From Asanoa ferruginea (GTDB lineage: Bacteria > Actinomycetota > Actinomycetes > Mycobacteriales > Micromonosporaceae): DNA of 64,000 nucleotides. Positions 57,062 through 64,000 of the stretch are shown one piece after another. How positions within the stretch are numbered: position 1 is the first letter of the stretch; the number at the start of each line of letters is the position of its first letter. A program made the position numbers and the translations under genes. The notes under the pieces are model-generated. The model was given only the letters and a program-made list of their open reading frames with translations, was not told the DNA's origin and searched no databases. Location of the stretch: contig NZ_QUMQ01000001.1 of assembly GCF_003387075.1 (NCBI RefSeq), positions 3,906,001 through 3,970,000 of the forward strand, read 5' to 3'.

Positions 57062-58156
57062 ATGAGCGGTGGTGACAAGCTCGACTTCGAGATTCGCCCG
57101 AATCCTCGGCCGGTAGATGCCGCCGAGCGCGCCGCGCTCATGGTCGACCCCGGATTCGGGCGGGTATTCACGGACCACATGGTGACCGCCCGTTACGCCG
57201 AAGGAAAGGGCTGGTACGAGGCCCGGGTCGAGGCCCGCGCCCCGATCCAGATGGACCCGGCGAGCGCGGTCCTGCACTACGCCCAGGAGATCTTCGAGGG
57301 CCTCAAGGCCTACCGCAACGCCGACGGCACGGTGACCATGTTCCGCCCGGAGGCCAACGCCGAGCGGTTCTCCACGTCGGCCACCCGGCTGGCGATGCCC
57401 CACCTGCCCGAGGGCGCGTTCGTCGACTCGCTGCGCCGCCTGATCGACATCGACCGTGACTGGATCCCCACCAACGGCGAAGACAGCCTCTACCTGCGCC
57501 CGTTCATGTTCGCCAACGAGGTCTTCCTGGGCGTCCGCCCGGCGATGGAATACCTCTACGTGGTGATCGCGTCGCCGGTCGGCTCCTATTTCAAGAATGG
57601 GATCAAGCCGGTCAACGTGTGGGTCAGCCCCGACTACACGAGGGCCGCGCCCGGCGGCACCGGCGCCGCGAAGTGCGGCGGCAACTACGCGGCTTCGTTG
57701 CTCCCGCAGCAGCAGGCCGCGGCCAACGGCTGCGACCAGGTCGTCTTCCTCGACGCGGTCGAGCAGCGCTGGATAGACGAACTCGGCGGCATGAACATCT
57801 TCTTCGTCTACGACGACGGCACACTGGTCACGCCGCCGCTGGGCACGATCCTGCCGGGCATCACCCGCGAGGCCGTGATGCGCTTGGCCACCGACGCCGG
57901 CCGGGCCGTAATCGAGCGCCCGGTGGCGTTCGACGAGTGGCAGCGCGACGCCGAAAGCGGCCGCATCCGCGAAACCTTCGCCTGCGGCACGGCGGCGGTC
58001 ATCACCCCGATCGGCGAGGTCCGCTTCGAGGGCGGCGCGTTCAAACTGGGTGACGGCGGCTTCGGCGAGGTGACGATGGGGTTGCGCAAGCAACTCGTCG
58101 ACATCCAGCGCGGCCGCACCGCCGACCCCTACGGCTGGGTTCACAAAGTCCTCTAA
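57062..58156 (+). CDS. ilvE: Branched-chain amino acid aminotransferase
   Basis: PLP enzyme for the last step of Val, Leu and Ile synthesis. 364 aa, class IV fold. Seen: QIFEGLKAYR-type segment (AQEIFEGLKAYRNADG), FRPEANAERF, LYLRPFMFANE, the Schiff-base lysine in GAAKCGGNYAASL, and ETFACGTAAVITPIGEV. ATG 57062 starts MSGGDKLDFEI with GGAGG 11 nt upstream. Confidence 0.96.
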   Translation: MSGGDKLDFEIRPNPRPVDAAERAALMVDPGFGRVFTDHMVTARYAEGKGWYEARVEARAPIQMDPASAVLHYAQEIFEGLKAYRNADGTVTMFRPEANAERFSTSATRLAMPHLPEGAFVDSLRRLIDIDRDWIPTNGEDSLYLRPFMFANEVFLGVRPAMEYLYVVIASPVGSYFKNGIKPVNVWVSPDYTRAAPGGTGAAKCGGNYAASLLPQQQAAANGCDQVVFLDAVEQRWIDELGGMNIFFVYDDGTLVTPPLGTILPGITREAVMRLATDAGRAVIERPVAFDEWQRDAESGRIRETFACGTAAVITPIGEVRFEGGAFKLGDGGFGEVTMGLRKQLVDIQRGRTADPYGWVHKVL

Positions 58157-58190
58157 GGACAGATCAACAAATAGATGTCCCGGGTCCGTC

Positions 58191-58217
58191 GGGGGCGCGA
58201 CCGTCGCTCCCGCCGGA
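58191..58217 (-). repeat. Dispersed intergenic element, copy E
   Basis: On the minus strand TCCGGCGGGAGCGACGGTCG and on. Similarity to copy A at 28926 runs on into the flank (CGGCCTYCG...GGTCGCG). Confidence 0.75.
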
Positions 58218-58628
58218 ATCCGGCCTCCGCGTTTGGTCGCGCCGCAACCAAACCCAACTCTGCGCCGGCTTCTCTGGATTCCGGCGGTGGCGTCGCTTTA
58301 CCGCCCCGGGGTTGCTTACTGCCCGTAAGCGGCGGCGGCGGGCTGATCGCCGCGACCGCGACGGCGGCGAAGCGGCTGCGGCCCGACAGCTCGCGGAGCC
58401 AGTCGGCGGACAGCAGCCCGCCGCCGGAGAACACCCAGTAGCCGACGGCTGATCCGCTTGGTCCGGAGTACCCGGGCAGTGCCGGTCGGGTTTGCCTTTA
58501 TGGACCGTCCGAAGTGGTCGGCACTGCCGCGTCCCGCTTGCGGGCAGCGGTCGGCCAGGGTTTCGCTGGAGGTCGTCGCCGATCGTCACGTAGCGAGCCG
58601 TCGACCGATGGCCGCCCTGCCAACGCGC

Positions 58629-58696
58629 CTTTGCTCTGCACCCCTGTAGGAAGCGCCTAACGATTCAGGTGCTTCCTACAGGGGTGCAGAGCAAAG
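58629..58696. repeat. 26-bp perfect inverted repeat, 30-bp hairpin
   Basis: Arms 58629-58654 and 58671-58696 are exactly complementary for 26 bp (outer end CTTTGCTCTGCACCCC). One G-T wobble and three more pairs extend the stem to 30 bp with an AACGATTC loop. It stands 188 nt before the next gene. I recall GGGTGCAGAGCAAAG-type sequences in several Micromonosporaceae genomes, so it may be a REP-like family. Confidence 0.9.
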
Positions 58697-58883
58697 CGTG
58701 CGAAGAGGCGTCGGGCGACCGCCAGCCGGAGCCGGCCAAGGTCAGGGACCGCGCGGCGACAGCCGGCAGGTGCGCCCCCGGCGTTCGGGTGGTGGATGGG
58801 CGCTGACTGGCCAAGAACAGGGGCAACGGGCGAGGCATTGATGATCTAGGGTTCCGACCGGAGTTTTCACCGAGAGGAACCAC

Positions 58884-59636
58884 GTGTCCGACCAGTCCAC
58901 GAACCCGCCCGCGCCGCAGCCACCGGCTGGCGCACCCACGCCACCGGTCGCGGTCACCCCGCCGGCTGGGGCGCCTGCGCCGTCTCCTGCGTTCAACCCG
59001 CAGGCTGGGGCGCCGTCGCCGTCGGCCGCGTTCACCCCGCCGGCTGGGGCGCCTGCGCCGTCTTCTGCGCTTAACCCGCCGGCTGAGGCGCCGTCGCCGT
59101 CGCCGTCGGCCGCGTTCACCCCGCCGGCTGGAGCGCCCACTCCGCCCCCCGCGTTCAATCTGCCGGCTGGAGCGCCGTCTCCTGCGTTCACCCCGGCGGC
59201 TGGGGCGCCGTCGCCCGCGTTTAGCCCGCCGCCCTTCACCGCGCCGCCGGCCGGTGCGTTTCCGGCGGGTGGGTCGGTGATGGTCGAGCCGGCCGAGCCC
59301 AGCAACAAGAAGATGGTGCTTCGCAGGCTTCTCGGTGCGGCGGTCGCGCTGATCGTGTTGATCGTGATCGGGACGATCTGGTCCGTCGCCACCGGCGACC
59401 CGAGCATCGCCGGCACCGGCGACTGTCTGATCGGGCAGAGTTCCGACGACATGAAGGTCGTCGACTGCGACGACGCCTCCGCCGAGTGGACGGTGCTCGA
59501 CGAGGTGGAGAACGTCCGCGACGACGCCGCGGGCGAGAACTACACCGGTTGCTCCGACCACCCGACCGTCGAGGCCTGGGTCTGGTCCGGTGAGGGCCAC
59601 AACGGCGACGTGCTCTGCCTCGAACCCATCAAGTAG
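58884..59636 (+). CDS. Pro-rich membrane protein with LppU-like C-terminal domain
   Basis: A 250-aa protein. Residues 1-130 are proline/alanine-rich with repeats of the type FxPPAGAPxPS, encoded by repetitive DNA. One helix follows (about 147-167, AAVALIVLIVIGTIWSVA). The last 75 residues contain four cysteines (GDCLIG, VVDCDD, TGCSD, VLCLEP), in the style of the LppU/SCO3897 family, likely outside with two disulfides. GAGAGGAA precedes GTG 58884. Function unknown. Confidence 0.8.
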   Translation: MSDQSTNPPAPQPPAGAPTPPVAVTPPAGAPAPSPAFNPQAGAPSPSAAFTPPAGAPAPSSALNPPAEAPSPSPSAAFTPPAGAPTPPPAFNLPAGAPSPAFTPAAGAPSPAFSPPPFTAPPAGAFPAGGSVMVEPAEPSNKKMVLRRLLGAAVALIVLIVIGTIWSVATGDPSIAGTGDCLIGQSSDDMKVVDCDDASAEWTVLDEVENVRDDAAGENYTGCSDHPTVEAWVWSGEGHNGDVLCLEPIK

Positions 59637-59658
59637 TGACGCCGACCGGGGAGAGCGC

Positions 59659-60390
59659 CTAGCGCTCGGCCCCGGCCTCCGGTGTCAGCAGGTGCGACCG
59701 CAGCGCGGCCAGGTCGGCCTCGGTCAGGCCCGCGTGCTTGGCGTAGCCCTCGATCGAGCCGTGCTCCGCGCGCAACTCCTCGAGGAACAGGTGCATCGCC
59801 GCCGCGGGGGAGGACATGAACGGCGCCGGCGGCACCTCGGCCGACGGGAGCGACGCCCGCAGCCACGCCGAGAAACGCTCCGACGCCGCCGTGCTCAGGG
59901 CATAGTCGGCCGCCACGTCGTCGTCGCTGACGCCCACCAGCGACAGGGTCAGCGCGCACACCACACCCGTGCGGTCCTTGCCGGCCACGCAGTGCACGAC
60001 CACCGGCGCCGAAGACGGGTCGGCGATCACCTTCAACGCCGCGCCGATGCCCTCGGTGCCCAGCGACGCCAGCTCCCGGTAGCGGTCGGCGATGAATCGC
60101 TCCAGCGACTCGCCCGGCGCCGCCAAGCCCCACTCCGGGTGTTCCGGGTGGATGTGCCGGTAGTCCAAGCCGGGGTAGTCGAGCACCCGGCCGTCGCGGG
60201 CTACCTCGCGCGGGCGGCGCAGGTCGATCACGGTCCGCACGCCCAGCGCGGGCAGTTCGGCGGCCGAGACCCGGTGGGGCGAGTCGGACCGGAACACCCG
60301 GCGCCAGCGCACCGTGCGGCCGTCGAGTCCGGCATAGCCACCGATGTCGCGAAAGTTGAAGGTGCCGTCCAGGGCGTAAGACCGTTCCAT
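59659..60390 (-). CDS. Protein-tyrosine/dual-specificity phosphatase
   Basis: A 243-aa phosphatase of the Y_phosphatase3 (PtpB-like) family. FNFRDIGGYAGLDGRTVRWRRVFRSD opens the protein; the P-loop VVHCVAGKDRTG has the C-x5-R catalytic motif with an added lysine and aspartate typical of this group, which can act on phosphotyrosine and phosphoinositides. A TACCGT box ends 7 nt before ATG 60390, again consistent with leaderless transcription. Confidence 0.88.
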   Translation of the reverse strand: MERSYALDGTFNFRDIGGYAGLDGRTVRWRRVFRSDSPHRVSAAELPALGVRTVIDLRRPREVARDGRVLDYPGLDYRHIHPEHPEWGLAAPGESLERFIADRYRELASLGTEGIGAALKVIADPSSAPVVVHCVAGKDRTGVVCALTLSLVGVSDDDVAADYALSTAASERFSAWLRASLPSAEVPPAPFMSSPAAAMHLFLEELRAEHGSIEGYAKHAGLTEADLAALRSHLLTPEAGAER

Positions 60391-60435
60391 GGACGGTACG
60401 GTATCGCACGACTGACCATCTACTGTGGACACAGA

Positions 60436-60467
60436 CCGGCGCCCGCCAGGTGAATGGCGGGCGCCGG
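60436..60467 (-). terminator. Terminator after the PRC-barrel gene
   Basis: A perfect 13-bp stem CCGGCGCCCGCCA with its complement around GGTGAA, 11 nt after the PRC gene stop and upstream of the phosphatase gene. Confidence 0.8.
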
Positions 60468-60478
60468 GATTGACCGAA

Positions 60479-60865
60479 CTACAAGCGCGGCCGGGCGGGG
60501 TCGTACATCTCGCCGTAGTAGCCGCCGAGCTTGTCCCGGTAGGCCGGATCGGTGTGCACGTCGGCGTCGTACTCCGGAGCGTGTTTGATCTCGTCCTTGC
60601 TCCGGTCGACATGCACCTTCTTGCCGTCGTGGTCGACCTGGTTGACGACGCCGGCGGGCAGCATGACCTTCTTGCCGAAGATCCATGCCCCGGTGTCGAC
60701 CACCAGGTGGCTGGCGTCGACGTCGTAGTTGGCCGCATCGATTTTGCCGATGCCGCCGTCGGTCGCCTCCACCTTGTAGCCGACCAGTTCCGAGCCGATC
60801 ACGCTGGCCTCGTCGCGGAACGACCACGGGTCGAACGGTGTCGTCTGAGGGTCGGGCCGGTCCAT
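60479..60865 (-). CDS. PRC-barrel domain protein
   Basis: A 128-aa protein with one PRC-barrel (LVGYKVEATDGGIGKIDAANYDVDASHLVVDTG in pieces; KVMLPAGVVNQVD) and an acidic/Tyr-rich tail. PRC domains occur in RimM and in stress-linked actinobacterial proteins. ATG 60865 has GAAGG 6 nt upstream; GTG 60877 is an in-frame alternative but abuts its own ribosome site. Function unknown. Confidence 0.82.
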   Translation of the reverse strand: MDRPDPQTTPFDPWSFRDEASVIGSELVGYKVEATDGGIGKIDAANYDVDASHLVVDTGAWIFGKKVMLPAGVVNQVDHDGKKVHVDRSKDEIKHAPEYDADVHTDPAYRDKLGGYYGEMYDPARPRL

Positions 60866-60973
60866 AGGAACCTTCACTCCTCGTATCGACTGTCGTACTC
60901 GGTCGTGAACTTCCTACCCGCCGCAAGGGGTACGAAACCCCCCAACGGGTGATCCCGACATGTGGTCAGGGAG

Positions 60974-61002
60974 TTGGCGTCACGGCCAGGCCGTGGCAAA
61001 GT
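60974..61002 (+). promoter_or_regulatory. Promoter of the cimA leader
   Basis: TTGGCG (60974-60979), 17 nt, CAAAGT (60997-61002), then 7 nt to the leader GTG: the same spacing and -10 box as the ilvB leader promoter. Confidence 0.65.
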
Positions 61003-61009
61003 ACGGAGC

Positions 61010-61045
61010 GTGACGCACCTCGCCACCCTCATTATTGGCAGCTAG
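61010..61045 (+). CDS. cimA leader peptide MTHLATLIIGS
   Basis: An 11-codon frame starting GTG and holding CTC GCC ACC CTC ATT ATT, i.e. two Leu and two Ile, then GGC AGC TAG. A GC-rich hairpin begins at its stop codon and a U-tailed terminator follows. Isoleucine is the end product of the citramalate route, so control by Ile/Leu-tRNA charging makes sense. Confidence 0.85.
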   Translation: MTHLATLIIGS

Positions 61046-61075
61046 CGCGCCGGCAACCGACACCGCCGAGCGCGC
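61045..61075 (+). promoter_or_regulatory. Protector hairpin of the cimA attenuator
   Basis: GCGCGCCGGC pairs with GCCG-A-GCGCGC (10 bp, one bulged A, 10-nt loop), starting on the last base of the leader stop codon and ending where the terminator stem begins, exactly as in the ilvB leader. Confidence 0.7.
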
Positions 61076-61106
61076 AGACCTCCCGCATTTCGCGGGGGGT
61101 CTTTTT
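61076..61106 (+). terminator. cimA attenuator terminator
   Basis: An 11-bp stem AGACCTCCCGC with GCGGGGGGTCT (one T-G wobble), ATTTC loop and a T5 tail, 47 nt before the cimA start. Confidence 0.85.
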
Positions 61107-61152
61107 GTTGCGGCGCAACGCCCCATCGCTCCCTCGAAAGGACGACAGGATC

Positions 61153-62736
61153 ATGCCCTACCAGGTGTACGACACCACGCTGCGCGACGGGGCACAGCGC
61201 GAGGGGATCAGCTATTCGGTGGTCGACAAGCTGGGCGTCGCCCGCCTGCTCGACGAGTTCGGCGTGGGTTTCATCGAGGGCGGCTGGCCCGGCGCGATGC
61301 CCAAGGACACCGAGTTCTTCAAACGCGCGCGCAAGGAGCTCGACCTCAAGCACGCGCAGCTCGTCGCGTTCGGCGCCACCCGCAAGGCCGGCGTCGCGGT
61401 CAACGAAGACCCGCAGGTGCGCGCGCTGCTCGACGCCGAGACGCCGGCCGTCTGCCTGGTCGCGAAGTCTGACATCCGCCACGTCGAGCGGGCCCTGCGC
61501 ACCACCGGCGCGGAAAACCTCGCGATGGTGCGCGACACGGTCGCCCACTTCGTCGCCAACGACCGCCGCGTCTTCCTCGACTGCGAGCACTTCTTCGACG
61601 GCTTCCGCCACGACCCGGCCTACACCGCTTCCGTTGTGCAGGCGGCGTTGGAGGCCGGCGCCGAGGTCGTGGTGATGTGCGACACCAACGGCGGCATGCT
61701 TCCGTCGCGGATCACCGCGGCGATCACCGATCTGACCGGCCGGCTCGGCATCGACGCCAACCGGCTCGGCATCCACTGCCAGAACGACACCTCGTGCGCG
61801 GTCGCCAACACGGTCGCCGCGGTCGAGGCCGGCGTCGAGCACTTCCAGTGCACCGCCAACGGCTACGGCGAGCGCCCCGGCAACGCCGACCTCTTCGCCG
61901 TGGTCGCCAATCTTCAGCTCAAGCTGGGTCTGCCCGTCCTACCGGACGGCTGCCTCGAACAGGCGATGCGGGTCTCGCACTCGATCGCCGAGATCGCCAA
62001 CATCGCACCCGACACCCATCAGGCGTACGTGGGAGCTGCGGCATTCGCTCACAAGGCGGGTCTGCACGCGAGCGCGATCAAAGTGGATCCCCTGCTCTAC
62101 AACCACGTCGAGCCCTCGGTTGTCGGCAACGACATGCGGATCCTGGTCACCGAGATGGCCGGCCGGGCCAGCATCGAGCTCAAGAGCCGCGAGCTCGGTA
62201 TCGACCTGGCCGGCCATCCCGCCGAACTTTCCCGGGTCACCCAGCGGGTCAAGGACCTCGAGGCCGGCGGCTGGTCGTTCGAGGCGGCCGACGCGAGCTT
62301 CGAGTTGCTGGTCCGCGGCGAGCTCGGCGAGGTCACCCGCCCGTTCGCCCTCGAGTCCTACCGGGTGCTGGTCGAGCACCGCGAAGACGGCGCGGTGGTC
62401 TCCGAGGCGACCGCCAAGGTCCGCGTGCGCGGCGAGCGGGTGATCGCGACCGCCGAAGGAAACGGCCCGATCAACGCGCTCGACGAGGCCCTGCGGCTGG
62501 CGCTCTCGAAGCACTACCCGGAGCTGACCTCCTTCGTGCTGGCCGACTACAAGGTGCGCATCCTGGAGGGCTCACACGGCTCCGGCGCGGTCACCCGCGT
62601 GCTGGTCGAGACCAACGACGGCCGCGGCCGCGACTTCACCACCGTGGGTGTGCACGAGAACGTGGTCGAGGCGAGCTGGCACGCCCTCGTCGACGCGCTC
62701 ACCTACGGCCTCGACCGGGAGCCCGCCGTCAGCTAG
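61153..62736 (+). CDS. cimA: (R)-citramalate synthase
   Basis: Condenses acetyl-CoA and pyruvate to citramalate, feeding 2-ketobutyrate for isoleucine without threonine. 527 aa. The HMGL-like barrel has YDTTLRDGAQREGISYSV, EGGWPGAMPKD, VMCDTNGGMLPS, GIHCQNDTSCAVANT and TANGYGERPGNADL; the C-terminal LeuA-type regulatory domain follows. The NTxxGYGER and D-E-F-F signature fits CimA rather than LeuA, but biochemical proof is lacking. ATG 61153 replaces a longer frame that would cover the attenuator. Confidence 0.92.
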   Translation: MPYQVYDTTLRDGAQREGISYSVVDKLGVARLLDEFGVGFIEGGWPGAMPKDTEFFKRARKELDLKHAQLVAFGATRKAGVAVNEDPQVRALLDAETPAVCLVAKSDIRHVERALRTTGAENLAMVRDTVAHFVANDRRVFLDCEHFFDGFRHDPAYTASVVQAALEAGAEVVVMCDTNGGMLPSRITAAITDLTGRLGIDANRLGIHCQNDTSCAVANTVAAVEAGVEHFQCTANGYGERPGNADLFAVVANLQLKLGLPVLPDGCLEQAMRVSHSIAEIANIAPDTHQAYVGAAAFAHKAGLHASAIKVDPLLYNHVEPSVVGNDMRILVTEMAGRASIELKSRELGIDLAGHPAELSRVTQRVKDLEAGGWSFEAADASFELLVRGELGEVTRPFALESYRVLVEHREDGAVVSEATAKVRVRGERVIATAEGNGPINALDEALRLALSKHYPELTSFVLADYKVRILEGSHGSGAVTRVLVETNDGRGRDFTTVGVHENVVEASWHALVDALTYGLDREPAVS

Positions 62737-63733
62737 GCGGCAACGACACTTCGGCGAAGACGGCGCTGTGGTCGCTGCCCGGCAGCGGCCACACCGCGAA
62801 CTCGCGCACCGCCACCCGAGGATCGATCAGGATGTGATCGATCGCGATCGGCGGCAGCTTGAAACTACGGTCGATCGGGCGCCAGGTGCCCTTCAGGCCG
62901 TGCCCGGTCTTGATTGCCGCGTCGTCATATCCCGTGTCCAGCAAGGCCCGCATCGGCTGGTGGTCCACTGTGGCGTTGAAGTCGCCCATCAACAGCCTGA
63001 TTGGACCGTCTGGTGTGGCCGGTGACTGGCCGCGCAAACCGGCGAACCAGCACGGCACGTCGGCGACGGTCAGCGGTGCGCACGAGTGCACCGACTCGAC
63101 CACCAGCGGGGCGGCGCCGGGCAGCGTGACCGTCGCGTACGCCTGGGTGAATCCCGACCTGTCCTGGTGGATCCCGGCGCCGGTGAGCGGCACCCGGGAG
63201 TAGAGCCCACCGTTGACGTAGATCGTCGGGTCGTTGACGATCCGGTGCGGCAGCAACGTGCCGATGCCGGCCGCGTCGAGCCCCGCGATGACGACGGTGT
63301 TGAGCTCCTGCACCGCGAGCACGTCGATGTGGTGCTCGCGGACCAGCCGCACCAGCGCGGCCGGGTCGGCCTCGCCGTGCTTGACGTTGGCGGTCAGCAC
63401 CCGCAGCCGCGGCCCGCCCGTGTCGGCCGCCCCGGCCGGCAACGCCCGCGGCAGCACCACGCCGGCCAGCGCCGCCAGCGACAGCGCCGCGACCGCCGCC
63501 GCGCGCCAGCGCCGCAGGGCCAGGGCGCCGATCAACGGCACCACCGTCAGGCCAGCCGTGTAGGGCGTATACGCGATCAGTTGCACCAGCGGGCCGCGTT
63601 CCCAGCCGCCGAGCCGGATCGCCGTCCAGGCCACCCCCGGCGCGACGGCGAGCCAACAGGCCACCGCCGCCGCGACCGACCGCCCCCGCTGGTCGGGCGC
63701 GACGTCGCTGGTCTGTTGGCGCGCCGTCCGCAT
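62729..63733 (-). CDS. Membrane endonuclease/exonuclease/phosphatase family protein
   Basis: A 334-aa protein: three N-terminal helices (residues about 22-110) and an EEP domain (LRVLTANVKHGEADPAALVRLVREHHIDVLAVQELN; LLMGDFNATVDHQPM; AIDHILID; GSDHSAVFAEVSL), with all catalytic residues seen. EEP members with helices act outside on phosphodiesters, lipids or DNA; substrate unknown. It overlaps the converging cimA stop by 8 nt. ATG 63733 lacks a Shine-Dalgarno. Confidence 0.85.
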   Translation of the reverse strand: MRTARQQTSDVAPDQRGRSVAAAVACWLAVAPGVAWTAIRLGGWERGPLVQLIAYTPYTAGLTVVPLIGALALRRWRAAAVAALSLAALAGVVLPRALPAGAADTGGPRLRVLTANVKHGEADPAALVRLVREHHIDVLAVQELNTVVIAGLDAAGIGTLLPHRIVNDPTIYVNGGLYSRVPLTGAGIHQDRSGFTQAYATVTLPGAAPLVVESVHSCAPLTVADVPCWFAGLRGQSPATPDGPIRLLMGDFNATVDHQPMRALLDTGYDDAAIKTGHGLKGTWRPIDRSFKLPPIAIDHILIDPRVAVREFAVWPLPGSDHSAVFAEVSLPPS

Positions 63734-63808
63734 GAGAAGAACGCTAACCAGGCCGTGTGAAGGATTGGTGGGCTTCCGGCGGAGATCCACCCGACGTATC
63801 GTCGCCCG

Positions 63809-64000
63809 ATGTCCATCGACGCCCGCGCCGTCTGCGCGGCGTTCGGCCTCCCGGAGCGCGGGGCGACGCTGGCGCCGCACGTGCACTCCAGCAGCCGGAC
63901 CTGGCGGCTGACCACCGCCGATGGTGGCCGGTTCATCGTCAAGCACGTGCCGGATGGCCGCGAGACCGAGTTCGCGGCCGGGATGGCGTTCGAACAGGAC
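63809..64000 (+). CDS. Aminoglycoside phosphotransferase-like kinase, 3' truncated
   Basis: The first 64 residues of a kinase-fold protein leaving the right edge: MSIDARAVCAAFGLPERG, then SSSRTWRLTTADGGRFIVKHVPDGRETEFAAGMAFEQ in pieces, with the ATP-binding lysine in FIVKHV and a likely conserved Glu. Members phosphorylate small molecules; with so little sequence a narrower call is not possible. Divergent from the EEP gene. Confidence 0.65.
   Translation, partial: MSIDARAVCAAFGLPERGATLAPHVHSSSRTWRLTTADGGRFIVKHVPDGRETEFAAGMAFEQD

Larger units (their letters stand above)
58157..58883. other. Gene-free 0.7-kb region after ilvE
   Basis: Holds dispersed repeat copy E (58191), a 10-bp inverted repeat GGCAGTGCCG (58475-58484 with 58519-58528) and the 26-bp hairpin at 58629. 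A minus-strand open stretch near 58300-58434 (SADWLRELSGRSRFAAVAV) looks faintly protein-like and might be a gene remnant, but has no start context I trust. Confidence 0.55.

Noticed and set aside
58665-59600. Minus-strand frame rich in Arg and Gly opposite the Pro-rich gene
   Set aside because: It mirrors the proline-rich repeats of the real plus-strand gene, which has a ribosome site and a membrane helix.
60949-61152. N-terminal extension of cimA
   Set aside because: This stretch holds the leader peptide, hairpin and terminator of the attenuator; the conserved protein starts at MPYQVYDTTLRDG.

Overview
The window is high-GC DNA (roughly 70% by eye) with dense genes, many GTG starts and many 1-8 nt gene overlaps. 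It is a chromosomal segment of an actinobacterium. Gene content and order (etfA, cysteine desulfurase, mnmA, metE-like, ligA, gatCAB, ilvD, ilvBNC, serA, leuB, ilvE, cimA) match a core block I remember from Streptomyces and Micromonosporaceae. A Micromonosporaceae member is my best guess, but this is inference from memory.

Layout. 1-3057: end of etfA, then a cysteine desulfurase and mnmA (tRNA 2-thiouridine). 3146-8630: accessory genes, including a flavohaem reductase, an FkbM methyltransferase, and a MerR metal sensor whose stop codon overlaps the start of a 13-residue peptide with five cysteines. 8687-14489: a GGDEF-EAL protein, ligA, a VOC protein and a MetE-like protein. 14482-22351: a divergent cluster of a CDP-alcohol phosphatidyltransferase and eight tightly spaced genes (dehydrogenase, PTPS/QueD homologue, glycosyltransferase, methyltransferase, flippase, RibD-like, RibA, sulfatase-like) that looks like an uncharacterised pterin- or pyrimidine-linked envelope pathway. 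22355-25350: TetR/hydrolase pair, a 60-bp minisatellite and a tandem MarR. 25443-28728: gatCAB. 28729-42803: gene-poor stretches, a PAS-GGDEF-EAL protein, ArsR/MFS pair, a membrane glycosyltransferase and several secreted or membrane enzymes. 42965-62736: serine/glycine and branched-chain amino acid genes (glyA, ilvD, ilvB, ilvN, ilvC, serA, leuB, ilvE, cimA) interleaved with a third GGDEF-EAL protein, ApbE, a Pro-rich membrane protein, a phosphatase and a PRC-barrel protein. The last genes are an exo/endonuclease-phosphatase family protein and a truncated kinase-like gene.

Regulation is unusually readable. glyA carries a ZTP (pfl) riboswitch, which also moves its start codon 30 nt downstream of the longest reading frame. 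ilvBNC and cimA each have an 11-codon leader peptide (ending V-L-I, and containing L-I-I) followed at once by a hairpin and a U-tailed terminator. Both leaders share the layout -35, 17 nt, CAAAGT, 7 nt, start codon, so the leader mRNAs are probably leaderless. The MerR gene has a textbook MerR-type stretched promoter over a perfect operator.

Non-coding structure includes a dispersed intergenic element in five places, a 26-bp perfect inverted repeat after ilvE, a six-copy 60-bp tandem repeat, a GC-rich low-complexity tract and a 50-nt near-palindromic terminator. No tRNA, rRNA, insertion sequence or CRISPR array was seen. All functional calls rest on motif and family recognition by eye; no database search was run.
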